From the NCBI GenBank assembly GCA_018713005.1, contig DVFX01000126.1, positions 1 through 25,319 on the forward strand: 25,319 bases of DNA. Reading direction: 5' to 3'. Both the position numbers and the translations under genes were made by a program. Positions within the stretch are counted from its first letter, which is position 1. Each line of letters starts with the position of its first letter. Source of the DNA: Scatomorpha gallistercoris (lineage in GTDB: Bacteria; Bacillota; Clostridia; Oscillospirales; Oscillospiraceae). A model generated the notes under the pieces. That model had not been told where the DNA came from, searched no databases, and saw nothing but the letters and a program-made list of their open reading frames with translations. Shown here one piece after another: positions 1 through 7,378 of this stretch.

Positions 1-654
1 GCAGGGGGCTATCTGGAAGTAGCGGTCAAAGCCGCTGGCCATCAGCAGCTGCTTGAACTGCTGCGGCGCCTGGGGCAGGGCGTAGAACTTGCCGGGGTGG
101 TTGCGCGCGGGTACGAGGTAGTCGCGCGCGCCCTCGGGCGAGGACACGGTGAGGATGGGGGTGGTTATCTCCATGAAGCCGTGCTCGGTCATGCTCTTGC
201 GCAGTGCGGCGATGACGTTGGAGCGCAGGATTATGTTCGACTTGACCTCGGGGTTGCGCAGATCGAGATAGCGGTACTTGAGGCGGGTGCTCTCGTCGGC
301 CTCGCGGCTGCGGTTTATCTGGAAGGGCAGCTCGTTGTACTGGCACTTGCCGAGCACTTCGACCTTCTCGGGTACGACCTCGATGTCGCCGGTGGGCATG
401 TTGGGGTTCTTGCTGGCGCGCTCGCGGACTATGCCCTCGACGCTTATGGTGCTCTCGCGGGTGATGGCCTTAAAGGTCTTCACCAGCTCCTCCGTCTCGG
501 CGACGACCTGGGTCGTGCCGTAGAAGTCGCGCACGACGACGAAGGCCAGCGCGCCGGAGACCTCGCGCACGTTCTCCATCCAGCCGCATATCTTTACGCG
601 CTTGCCGGCGTCGGTGACGCGCAGCTCGCCGCAGGTGTGTGTTCTTGACTGCAT
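1..654 (-). CDS. aspS: Aspartyl-tRNA synthetase, N-terminal part (3' end outside window)
   Basis: This class II synthetase charges tRNA-Asp with aspartate in the cytoplasm. The 218 visible codons run from the start to residues RYFQIAPC and then leave the window. Residues 1 to about 105 form the OB-fold anticodon-binding domain (for example KRVKICGWMENVRE). They are followed by the start of the catalytic domain, with the conserved YRYLDLRNPE, EITTPIL and RDYLVPAR segments. The start is the ATG at 654, preceded by an AGGGG-type ribosome site. It lies 21 bases downstream of hisS on the same strand, the classical Firmicutes hisS-aspS operon. Whether it is a discriminating or non-discriminating enzyme cannot be told from this fragment. 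Confidence 0.96.
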   Translation of the reverse strand, partial: MQSRTHTCGELRVTDAGKRVKICGWMENVREVSGALAFVVVRDFYGTTQVVAETEELVKTFKAITRESTISVEGIVRERASKNPNMPTGDIEVVPEKVEVLGKCQYNELPFQINRSREADESTRLKYRYLDLRNPEVKSNIILRSNVIAALRKSMTEHGFMEITTPILTVSSPEGARDYLVPARNHPGKFYALPQAPQQFKQLLMASGFDRYFQIAPC

Positions 655-675
655 TTCGCTTCTACCCCTTTTTGT

Positions 676-2034
676 TCAGTTGACTTTTATGAGTTTTTCG
701 GACGCAAGGGCCTTGAGGCCGTCGCGCACGGCCAGCGCCGCGTCCTCGGGCGTGCAGCGCAGCTGCGTACCCGCGTTCATATCTTTGAGCGAGACTTCGC
801 CGTTGGCAAGCTCGTCCTCGCCGATTATTACGGCGTAGGGTATCGCCAGCTTGCTGGCGTAGGAGAGCTTCTGCTTGAACTTCCTGTCCTCTGTGTAAAG
901 CTGGGTGCGAACGCCGTAGTCGCGCAGGACGGTGGCCGCATGGGCCGCGAAGGCGGTGTCCTCTGTCATGGGCAGGACGATGGCGTCGCAGGGGGCGGTG
1001 TTGACCGCGGGGTTTATAAGCCCCTGCTCGCTGAGCACATAGAACAGGCGCGTCACGCCTATGCTCATGCCAACGCCGGGCAGCTGCTTGTCCGTGTAGT
1101 ATTCGGCGAGGTTGTCGTACCTGCCGCCGGAGCACACGGAGCCTATCTCCGGGTGCGAGTTGACGACCGTCTCATACACCGTGCCGGTGTAATAGTCGAG
1201 GCCGCGGGCTATGGTGAGGTCGATGGCGAAGCGCCCCTTAGGCACGCCCAGGCTGGGCAGTGCCTCGATAACCGTGCGCAGCTCCGCCACGCCCTGGGCC
1301 AGACGCTCGTTTTCACCGGCGCGCTCGTCCAGGAAGGCAAGCTTTTCCTCGTCGCTGCCGGAGAGCGTGACGAATTCGAGCACCTTGTCCGCCGCGGCGC
1401 TGTCCAGGCCGCACTCGCTCATCAGCAGCTCGTGTACCTTCTCTGCGCCTATCTTCTCCAGCTTGTCCACGGTGCGCAGGGCCTCGGTGAGCTTGTCCGT
1501 GATGCCGACAAGCTCAAAGTAGCCGCCGAGCACCTTGCGGTTGTTTATGCGTATCGTGAAGTCCTCAAGGCCGAGCTCGGTGAACGCGCGGCAGATTACG
1601 GCCGGGACCTCGGCGTCGTTCATGATATCGAGCTTGCCGTCGCCAATTACGTCGATGTCCGCCTGATAGAACTCGCGGAAGCGGCCGCGCTGCGCCCTCT
1701 CCCCGCGCCAGACCTTGCCTATCTGGTAGCGTCGGAACGGGAAGGCGAGCTGCCCGTAATTGGCCGCGACGTACTTTGCCAGGGGCACCGTGAGGTCGAA
1801 GCGCAGCGCGAGGTCGCTGCTGCCCTTCATGAAGCGGTACATCTGCTTTTCCGTCTCGCCGCCGCCCTTGGCCAGGAGCACTTCGGCGGCCTCTATGGCC
1901 GGGGTGTCCAGCGGGGTGAAGCCGTAGAGCGAATATATCCGGCGCAGGGTCTCAAACATGGCCTCCATCTGCTGCTGCGGAGCGGGCAGCAGCTCCATAA
2001 AGCCGGAGAGAGTGCGCGCCTTGACTTTGTCCAT
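676..2034 (-). CDS. hisS: Histidyl-tRNA synthetase
   Basis: This class II synthetase charges tRNA-His. The protein has 452 residues. The motif 2 region QRGRFREFYQADIDVIG is at residues 115-131, and the histidine-binding signature IARGLDYYTG and the GGRYDNL motif follow in the second half. A C-terminal anticodon-binding domain occupies roughly the last 100 residues. The frame stays open 13 codons further upstream, but the ATG at 2034 is preceded by GGAGGA at good spacing, so that start is chosen. The gene follows a hairpin downstream of the MgsA-like gene and is followed closely by aspS. No T-box leader is visible upstream. Confidence 0.97.
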   Translation of the reverse strand: MDKVKARTLSGFMELLPAPQQQMEAMFETLRRIYSLYGFTPLDTPAIEAAEVLLAKGGGETEKQMYRFMKGSSDLALRFDLTVPLAKYVAANYGQLAFPFRRYQIGKVWRGERAQRGRFREFYQADIDVIGDGKLDIMNDAEVPAVICRAFTELGLEDFTIRINNRKVLGGYFELVGITDKLTEALRTVDKLEKIGAEKVHELLMSECGLDSAAADKVLEFVTLSGSDEEKLAFLDERAGENERLAQGVAELRTVIEALPSLGVPKGRFAIDLTIARGLDYYTGTVYETVVNSHPEIGSVCSGGRYDNLAEYYTDKQLPGVGMSIGVTRLFYVLSEQGLINPAVNTAPCDAIVLPMTEDTAFAAHAATVLRDYGVRTQLYTEDRKFKQKLSYASKLAIPYAVIIGEDELANGEVSLKDMNAGTQLRCTPEDAALAVRDGLKALASEKLIKVN

Positions 2035-2071
2035 GTGTGTATTCCTCCAGTGCGCATGGGCATACGCGCCC

Positions 2072-2098
2072 AAAGGCGGCGGGGGAACCGCCGCCTTT
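2072..2098 (-). terminator. Hairpin between MgsA-like gene and hisS
   Basis: An 11-bp perfect stem (AAAGGCGGCGG at 2072-2082 pairing with CCGCCGCCTTT at 2088-2098) closes a 5-nt loop. A/T pairs at the stem base give a short U-run in either direction. It lies between two minus-strand genes. It could therefore terminate most transcripts of the upstream gene or act as a partial terminator before hisS. Confidence 0.6.
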
Positions 2099-2110
2099 TA
2101 AGCGCAAAAT

Positions 2111-2512
2111 TTATTTTTTCTTCGGGTTTACTATGTCGCGCCAATCCAGGTCGCCGCGGCGAAGTCCCTGAATCAGTACCTCCGCAGTGGCAACGTTGGT
2201 CGCCATGGGTATGAGATACTGGTCGCAAAGCCTTGAGAGCTTGTTCACGCTCTCAAACCCATCGGGGTTTGTAGGGTCGCAGAAGAAGAGCACAAGGTCT
2301 ATTTCATTATAGGCTATACGCGCGCCAATTTGCTGCGCCCCTTGCTTATCATGCAGATAGAGGGTTACGGGCAATCCCGTCGCTTCCGTGACCAGCTTGC
2401 CCGTAGTGTTGGTGGCACAGAGCGTGTGGTCTGACAGGATGCCGCAATACGCTATGCAGAACTGAACCATCAGTTCTTTTTTTCCGTCATCGGCCAGCAG
2501 GGCTATGTTCAT
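2111..2512 (-). CDS. MgsA-like (MGS-domain) protein lacking catalytic residues
   Basis: The 133-residue protein is clearly a homologue of methylglyoxal synthase, which converts dihydroxyacetone phosphate to methylglyoxal. It has the family's N-terminal strand MNIALLADD, the phosphate-site segment ATNTTGK, the core GAQQIGARIAYNEIDLVLFF, and the ending IPMATNVATAEVLIQGL. However, by recalled alignment to the E. coli enzyme, key positions are changed. His19 is Asp (LADD), the catalytic base Asp71 of GGDQQ is Ala (GAQQ), the loop before it is one residue shorter, and His98 and Asp101 are absent. Only Asp20, Asp91 and the phosphate-binding threonines remain. It may be a ligand-binding or structural relative rather than an active synthase. 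The ATG at 2512 is preceded by GGGAGA, and a good promoter lies upstream. Confidence 0.85.
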   Translation of the reverse strand: MNIALLADDGKKELMVQFCIAYCGILSDHTLCATNTTGKLVTEATGLPVTLYLHDKQGAQQIGARIAYNEIDLVLFFCDPTNPDGFESVNKLSRLCDQYLIPMATNVATAEVLIQGLRRGDLDWRDIVNPKKK

Positions 2513-2577
2513 CTGTTTCTCCCTTCTCGGATGACCCTTACCGGGAAAGTCCGGCGCCGTAGGACATCCGTCAGACT

Positions 2578-2606
2578 ATTATATCCCTCGAGCCGCGAAA
2601 CTGCAA
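2578..2606 (-). promoter_or_regulatory. Promoter for MgsA-like gene (and hisS-aspS)
   Basis: On the minus strand TTGCAG (2606-2601), a 17-nt spacer and a perfect TATAAT (2583-2578) form a sigma-A type promoter. It lies 65 bases upstream of the ATG at 2512. The -10 element is consensus; the -35 matches only at TTG. Confidence 0.65.
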
Positions 2607-2724
2607 CATAATTATTTAAATTTGCTCCAAAAAACTCGGCTTTTATACACGCAGACACACGGCGCGGCGCAATATTGGACATGTGCGTGCGCATGTGTTG
2701 GCATTACCCGGAAAAGCCGGCGGC

Positions 2725-3609
2725 TCAGCACATACAGGAGCTGCACCACATCAGACGGTTGTCCACAAATTCGGCGCTGACGCGCCCGGCGTCCAGATGC
2801 CAGGCGAGGAAGCTCCTGAGCGTGCTGCCCACAAGGACGTACTGCTGGAAGCTGAGCTCCAGGCGCAAATCGTCGAAAGCGAGCTTGAGTATCTCCTCAA
2901 AGGTGCGCGGCTCTATGCAGAGGTGCAGCACCAGCTCTCCCAGGCGCTCTATGTGCCTGCTGTTCTCCCGGGCGAGCGGCTCAATGTCCTCGCAGGCGGC
3001 GGCGTGGGAGGGGACGTACATTTTAGCGCCCGTCTCGGGCAGCCTGCTGAGCGTGTCCAGATAGGCCTGCACGTCGTAGATAAAGGGGAAGCCGTACTTG
3101 TCAAGCGTCTCGGCGCTCGAGACGCAGTCTGCGATGAAGGCGGTGCCGTCGGGCAGCAGATAACCGCACTGGTCGAAAAAATGGCCGGGCAGGGGCAAAA
3201 CTTCGACGCCGGCGGGGAAGGCCTCGTCCGTCACGTCGAGGCAGGCGCAGGGCTGGGCCATCAGGAACTTGTGCCGGAGGGGCTTGGGCGGATAGCCGCC
3301 GTAGAGGAAGCTCGGCTCCAGCAGCGGGGTGCGCGTGAACTGCGCCTCAATACCCGGGGCGAAGATTTTGCAGCCGGTCTGCTTCTGCAGGTACTGGCAG
3401 CCCCCGATGTGGTCGGCGTTGGAGTGCGTGACCAGTATGCCGAGCAGCTTCCAGCCCTGCTCGTCGAGTATTTTGCGCATGCGCCGTCCCGCGTCCTTGT
3501 CCCCGCCGGAGTCAATGAAGTATACGCCGTCCCCTGTGTCGTAGACGCCAATCTTGGCGGGACAGTCTATGTAGTAGGACCGGTCGGTGATTTTAATGAG
3601 CTCGTACAA
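2725..3609 (-). CDS. MBL-fold metallo-hydrolase with variant HxNxDH motif
   Basis: This is a metallo-beta-lactamase-fold hydrolase of unknown substrate, 294 residues. The family metal motif HxHxDH appears here as HSNADH (H62, N64, D66, H67), with the second His replaced by Asn. Later motifs LPLPGHFFDQCG, FIADCV and VPSHAA supply the usual further ligands (His, Asp, His). The C-terminal 90 residues look like a helical or winged extension typical of this Firmicutes subgroup. The frame has an ATG at 3624. However, GGGAGGG sits just downstream of it and 6 nt before a TTG at 3609, so the TTG start is preferred. It lies 102 bases after aspartokinase on the same strand and may be co-transcribed with it. 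Confidence 0.85.
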   Translation of the reverse strand: MYELIKITDRSYYIDCPAKIGVYDTGDGVYFIDSGGDKDAGRRMRKILDEQGWKLLGILVTHSNADHIGGCQYLQKQTGCKIFAPGIEAQFTRTPLLEPSFLYGGYPPKPLRHKFLMAQPCACLDVTDEAFPAGVEVLPLPGHFFDQCGYLLPDGTAFIADCVSSAETLDKYGFPFIYDVQAYLDTLSRLPETGAKMYVPSHAAACEDIEPLARENSRHIERLGELVLHLCIEPRTFEEILKLAFDDLRLELSFQQYVLVGSTLRSFLAWHLDAGRVSAEFVDNRLMWCSSCMC

Positions 3610-3678
3610 GCTTATCCCTCCCATCTTTCGTTCTGTTTATCTGCCGGCTCCGCATGGAGCGATGCGTAATGAGCATAT

Positions 3679-3704
3679 CCAGGGGGGACCGAGGTCCCCC
3701 CTGG
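3679..3704 (-). terminator. GC-rich hairpin after aspartokinase
   Basis: CCAGGGGGGACC (3679-3690) pairs with GGTCCCCCCTGG (3693-3704), giving about 11 bp around a CGAG tetraloop, directly after the aspartokinase stop. There is no U-tract on either side. Intrinsic termination is therefore uncertain, and it may instead stabilise the 3' end or only partly block read-through into the MBL gene. Confidence 0.45.
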
Positions 3705-3711
3705 AGTTGTA

Positions 3712-4917
3712 TTAGCCAAAGAACTTGTTGTGTATGGCCTGTACGGCCTGGTCGGCGTAGTCCTTGCTGATGAGGACGGACACCTTTATCTCGCTGGTGG
3801 ATATCATCTGGATGTTTATCTTCGCGTCATAGAGGGCCTCGAACATGAGCGCTGCGATGCCGGACGCGCTCATCATGCCTGCGCCGACGATGCTGACCTT
3901 GCAGACGTTGGTGTCCACGCTCAGGTGGTCGAAGCAGAGAGACTCCTTTAACTCCTCGAGCGCTTCGGCGGCCCTGTCCGCGTCAGCGAGCGGCACGGTG
4001 AAGCTGATGTCGTTGGTACCCTCCTTGCCGTAGCTCTGGAGGATAATGTCTACGTTTATCTTGGCGCGGGCCATCGTGTTGAACACGCGGAAGGCCATGC
4101 CGGGCTCGTCGGGTACGCCGACGACGACTATGCGCGCGACGTCGTTGTCCTTTGCTATGCCGCTTATCTTCATCTCTTCCATTCGCTTTGCGACCTCCTT
4201 AACTTTTGTGCCGGGCTTCCGAACCATGCTCGAAAGCACCTCGATTATCACGCCGTAGCGCTTGGCCAGCTCGACCGAGCGGTTCATGAGTACCTGTGCG
4301 CCCAGGCTGGCCAGCTCGAGCATCTCGTCGTAGGTTATCTCGTCGAGCTTGCGCGCGCCCTTGACCCTGCGCGGGTCGGCGGTGTACACACCCTCGACGT
4401 CGGTGTATATCTGACATTTGTCCGCGTGCAGCACGGCGGCGATGGCTACGGCGGTGGTGTCGGAGCCGCCTCGGCCCAGGGTGGTGATGTCGTCGTTGCG
4501 GTCGACGCCCTGGAAGCCCGCGACTATAACTATGCGCCGCTTGTCGAGCTCGCGCCGTATGCGCTCCGTGGATACGCGCACTATGCGTGCGCTGCCGTAG
4601 GTGGTGTTGGTCTCAAGGCCTACCTGCCAGCCGGTGAGAGATACGACGGGCAGGCCCATGGCCTCCAGGGCCATGGCCATGAGCGCTACGCTCTGCTGCT
4701 CGCCCGTGGAGAGCAGGACGTCCATTTCGCGCTTGCTGGGGCGGGGGTTGAGCTCGCGGGCCTTTTCGATGAGATCGTCTGTGGTGTCGCCCTGGGCGGA
4801 GAGCACGACTACGATGTCGTGCCCCTCGGAGTAGGTGTCCGCTATTATACCGGCGACGTGCTTTACCCGTTCCGCGTTGGCCACGGAGCTGCCGCCGAAT
4901 TTCTGTACTATAAGCAT
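3712..4917 (-). CDS. lysC: Aspartokinase
   Basis: This enzyme phosphorylates aspartate, the first step toward lysine, threonine and methionine. The 401-residue protein starts with MLIVQKFGGSSV (the KFGGSS kinase signature at residues 6-11). It contains TTLGRGGSDTTAVAIA, the nucleotide and substrate-binding YTDVEGVYTADPR, and two C-terminal ACT domains (about residues 265-401), as in feedback-regulated monofunctional aspartokinases. The ATG at 4917 is preceded by GGAGGG. It follows hom on the same strand after a 126-bp structured gap. The symbol is generic: which end product inhibits this isozyme cannot be read from the sequence. Confidence 0.96.
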   Translation of the reverse strand: MLIVQKFGGSSVANAERVKHVAGIIADTYSEGHDIVVVLSAQGDTTDDLIEKARELNPRPSKREMDVLLSTGEQQSVALMAMALEAMGLPVVSLTGWQVGLETNTTYGSARIVRVSTERIRRELDKRRIVIVAGFQGVDRNDDITTLGRGGSDTTAVAIAAVLHADKCQIYTDVEGVYTADPRRVKGARKLDEITYDEMLELASLGAQVLMNRSVELAKRYGVIIEVLSSMVRKPGTKVKEVAKRMEEMKISGIAKDNDVARIVVVGVPDEPGMAFRVFNTMARAKINVDIILQSYGKEGTNDISFTVPLADADRAAEALEELKESLCFDHLSVDTNVCKVSIVGAGMMSASGIAALMFEALYDAKINIQMISTSEIKVSVLISKDYADQAVQAIHNKFFG

Positions 4918-4951
4918 GGGGTATGTCCCTCCGTTTATTGAACCGTCACTG

Positions 4952-5018
4952 TGCGGGCGGTGCGGCGAATGTCCCCGCCGCCCGCAGCCTGACTTGATAG
5001 GCCGCGTGTCCTGCGGCC
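4952..5018 (-). other. Structured hom-aspartokinase intercistronic region
   Basis: Two hairpins lie in the 126-bp gap. TGCGGGCGG (4952-4960) pairs with CCGCCCGCA (4978-4986), and GGCCGC (5000-5005) pairs with GCGGCC (5013-5018). Neither is followed by a U-run on the minus strand. They may mark an mRNA processing or stability element. I do not recognise a riboswitch, and the gap is too short for a lysine riboswitch. Confidence 0.35.
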
Positions 5019-5043
5019 GGTGTATCCGTCACATTATATGCGC

Positions 5044-6255
5044 TCAGTCGAGCACGCGGTATTTGGCCAGGACGTTCATGCCGGCCGTTTTGGCCTTGAG
5101 CTCCTCGCCGGACATGTACCCGGTGACGAAGGCGTATTCGTCGGACGGGGCATTCGGAGAGTTTATGAAGCGCACGCCGGAGAAGGCCGCGGCTATGTCG
5201 GCCAGGGGCGAGGATGTACGCACCATCCAGCGGCAGGATACCTTGTCCGGGGCCGTGACATAGCCGGGCTCGCTGGGCCACCATCCGGTGTAAGTCCTGG
5301 TGCCGGGCTCGCGCACACAGTCTATGATGTCCGCCGCAACGGCGCTCGCCGTCGGCAGGGAGCCTGCGCCGGGACCGAAGAACATCGCCTCGCCCACGGC
5401 GTCGCCGCGCACGGAGATGCCGTTCATAACGCCGTCCACGTTGGCCAGCGGCGCGCTCTTGCTGATTAGGTGGGGCGCGACGAAGGCCGTGACGGAGTTG
5501 GGGCCGGTGCGCATCGCGCGGCCGAGCAGCTTTATCTTGTAGCCGAGGGCGCGGGCGCAGTCTATGTCCGCCGGGGTAATCTTTGTGATGCCCTCGGTGG
5601 TTATGGAGCCGGGGGACACGTTCTTCCCAAAGCAGAGGTCGGCGAGGATACATACTTTGCGTCCGGCGTCTATGCCCTCTACGTCGGCGGTTGGGTCGGC
5701 CTCGGCGTAGCCCTTCTGCTGGGCCTCGCGCAGCGCCTGCTCGAAGCTCTTGCCCATCTGTATCATTTCGGTGAGGATGTAGTTCGTTGTGCCGTTGAGG
5801 ATGCCGCAGATGGAGCTTATCTCGTTGGCCGCCAGGCACTGGCAGATGGGGCGCAGGATGGGAATGCCGCCTCCGACGCTGGCCTCGAACATGAAGTTTA
5901 CGCCCATCCTGCGTGCGAGCGCCGTCAGCTCCAGGCCCTTCTCGGCCACGAGTTCCTTGTTGGACGTGACCACGCTCTTGCCCGCTTCCAGGCAGCGCTT
6001 GTCGTACTCGTAGGCGAGCGTCGCCCCGCCGATACACTCGGCGACGACCTTTATCTCCGGGTCGTTTGCTATGGTATCGATGTCGTGGACGATGAGGTGC
6101 GAGAAGGGGTGGTCGGGCCTCGGCCTGCGGCAGAGGATGTACTTGACTTCTATCTCGCTGCCCGCGCGGCGCGCTATGAGGTCGCGGTTTTTGGTCAGCA
6201 CCTCGACCGTGCCGCCACCTACGACGCCTATACCGAGTACAGCTACTTTTACCAT
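5044..6255 (-). CDS. hom: Homoserine dehydrogenase
   Basis: This enzyme reduces aspartate semialdehyde to homoserine, the branch point to threonine and methionine. The 403-residue protein begins with the Rossmann motif GIGVVGGGT (G8, G10, G13). It carries SNKELVA, ASVGGGIPI, ILNGTTNYIL and the signature GYAEADPTADVEGIDAGRK with the conserved catalytic residues. The C-terminal region (about residue 325 onward) is an ACT-like tail and somewhat shorter than in typical 430-residue enzymes. The start at 6255 has a GGGGG ribosome site. It sits 15 bases after the PheB-type ACT protein, an arrangement seen in many Clostridia, and upstream of aspartokinase. Confidence 0.96.
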   Translation of the reverse strand: MVKVAVLGIGVVGGGTVEVLTKNRDLIARRAGSEIEVKYILCRRPRPDHPFSHLIVHDIDTIANDPEIKVVAECIGGATLAYEYDKRCLEAGKSVVTSNKELVAEKGLELTALARRMGVNFMFEASVGGGIPILRPICQCLAANEISSICGILNGTTNYILTEMIQMGKSFEQALREAQQKGYAEADPTADVEGIDAGRKVCILADLCFGKNVSPGSITTEGITKITPADIDCARALGYKIKLLGRAMRTGPNSVTAFVAPHLISKSAPLANVDGVMNGISVRGDAVGEAMFFGPGAGSLPTASAVAADIIDCVREPGTRTYTGWWPSEPGYVTAPDKVSCRWMVRTSSPLADIAAAFSGVRFINSPNAPSDEYAFVTGYMSGEELKAKTAGMNVLAKYRVLD

Positions 6256-6270
6256 GTTTGTTCCCCCTTA

Positions 6271-6717
6271 TCACCCTGCCAGGGCGTCGAAGCGTATGAC
6301 GCCGTAGAGGCTCCGGACCCGTTCTATGAATTCATCCATGTCCTCGGCCATATTCTCAGTGATGGCGGAGACGGTCACGGGTGCGGTGCCGTTGTTGGGT
6401 ATGCTCTGGTTTATCGTGAGAATATTTGCGCCCGCATCGGCAAAACTAGCCAGCAGGGAGCTCAATACGCCCTTCTTGTCCCGCAGCAGCGCGTTGAAGG
6501 TCACAATGCTGCCGTGGCGCATGTCGCGGAAGGGCATGACGGAGTCCTTATATTTATAGAAGGCGCTGCGCGATATGCCGACGCGCTCCACGGCCTCGGC
6601 GACAGTGCGCACCTCGCCGGTCTCCAGGAGCTCGCGCGCTTCTGTGACTTTGATGAACACCTCTGGCAGCACATTCGCTTCTACGAGGTAATATTTCGAC
6701 TTGTTCTTGTCTGTCAT
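6271..6717 (-). CDS. ACT domain-containing regulatory protein (UPF0735/PheB family)
   Basis: The 148-residue protein is of the UPF0735/PheB type. The first 65 residues contain a helix-turn-helix-like stretch (TVAEAVERVGISRSAFYKYKD, residues about 38-58) after the family-typical KYYLVEANVLPEVF. Residues about 70-147 form an ACT domain (VTFNALLRDKKGVLSSLLA, then NILTINQSIP). ACT domains bind amino acids. The location, first in an operand-like run with hom and aspartokinase, suggests a role in sensing or regulating aspartate-family synthesis, which is inference. The ATG at 6717 follows a consensus TAGGAGG site. Confidence 0.9.
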   Translation of the reverse strand: MTDKNKSKYYLVEANVLPEVFIKVTEARELLETGEVRTVAEAVERVGISRSAFYKYKDSVMPFRDMRHGSIVTFNALLRDKKGVLSSLLASFADAGANILTINQSIPNNGTAPVTVSAITENMAEDMDEFIERVRSLYGVIRFDALAG

Positions 6718-6774
6718 ACCGAACCTCCTAAAGTCCGCTGTGGACGGCCGAATGTTTTTATCTCGTGCACATTA

Positions 6775-6803
6775 GTTATATCACATCCACGGCCCGCACA
6801 CAA
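6775..6803 (-). promoter_or_regulatory. Possible promoter of the ACT protein-hom-aspartokinase operon
   Basis: On the minus strand TTGTGT (6803-6798), 17 nt, then TATAAC (6780-6775) lie 57 bases upstream of the ACT-protein ATG. The -10 has five of six consensus bases, while the -35 matches mainly at TTG. Confidence 0.4.
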
Positions 6804-6879
6804 TAGGTCATTATTGAAAAATCCCCGTGTGTCCACGGCAGGCGGATTAAACGAATTGACGAAAGGCGGCGGAAAACGC

Positions 6880-7305
6880 ATGTTTGGAATCCTTGTTTGT
6901 ATAGCGGCGGGGGCCGCGATGAGCGTGCAGGGCGTAATGAACACGCGCCTGGGCGAGAGCATAGGCACAAGCGAGGCCAACGCCTTTGTGCAGTGCACGG
7001 CGGCGGTACTGGCAGCGGCGGTGCTGCTTTTCCACAGGGACGGCAGCTTTTCGGCTCTGGGCGAGACGAACTGGTTTTACATGCTGGGCGGCGTGCTTGG
7101 ACTGGTTATCACGCTGACGGTCATGCTGGGCATGCACTCGCTCACGCCGGCGACGGCGGTGAGCGTGATACTGGTCAGCCAGCTGCTCACGGCCGGCGCG
7201 ATAGACGCCCTCGGCCTCATGGGTACGGAGAAAGTCCCCCTGACGTGGACAAAGGCCGCAGGCGCGGCGCTTATGATAGCCGGAGTGGTGGTTTTCAAAC
7301 GCTGA
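6880..7305 (+). CDS. Small DMT-superfamily membrane protein (YdcZ/DUF606 type)
   Basis: The 141-residue, very hydrophobic protein has about five membrane segments and begins MFGILVCIAAGAAMSVQGVMNTRLG, with the N-terminal motif common to DUF606/YdcZ proteins (first helix followed by N-x-x-LG). The C-terminal helix AAGAALMIAGVVVFKR is also typical of the drug/metabolite transporter superfamily. Such half-size proteins are thought to act as dimers; the substrate is unknown. The open frame extends far upstream antisense to hom, but that part is not coding. The ATG at 6880 is preceded only by a weak GGCGGCGGA ribosome site. It is divergent from the ACT-protein operon. Confidence 0.8.
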   Translation: MFGILVCIAAGAAMSVQGVMNTRLGESIGTSEANAFVQCTAAVLAAAVLLFHRDGSFSALGETNWFYMLGGVLGLVITLTVMLGMHSLTPATAVSVILVSQLLTAGAIDALGLMGTEKVPLTWTKAAGAALMIAGVVVFKR

Positions 7306-7338
7306 AAGCAAAAAACTCTGTATTATTTTACCGAGCTG

Positions 7339-7347
7339 TGCTAAAAT
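7339..7347 (+). promoter_or_regulatory. Extended -10 promoter for MBL hydrolase gene
   Basis: TGCTAAAAT (7339-7347) is an extended -10 element (TG-n-TAAAAT) located 31 bases before the ATG at 7379. The 17-18 bp upstream position has only a poor -35, consistent with an extended -10 promoter. Confidence 0.4.
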
Positions 7348-7378
7348 TTAATTATTCCACTGGAACGGAGAGAAAGAA

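Noticed and set aside
2035..2110. Possible T-box or attenuator leader of hisS
   Set aside because: The gap is only 76 nt and holds a single hairpin; there is no T-box consensus or specifier loop.
940..2214. Long open frame on the plus strand opposite hisS
   Set aside because: It is the antisense shadow of a high-GC gene, with no ribosome site or protein family character. The same applies to long antisense frames at 2683-3669, 16870-17994 and 21468-23072.
2509..2694. 61-codon open frame on the minus strand ending in an ATGA overlap with the MgsA-like gene
   Set aside because: It covers the TTGCAG-17-TATAAT promoter, has no ribosome site and no recognisable composition. The stop/start overlap is probably accidental.
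5470..6879. Upstream in-frame extension of the small YdcZ-type transporter
   Set aside because: The frame is open by chance antisense to hom and the ACT gene. The hydrophobic protein proper starts at the ATG at 6880.
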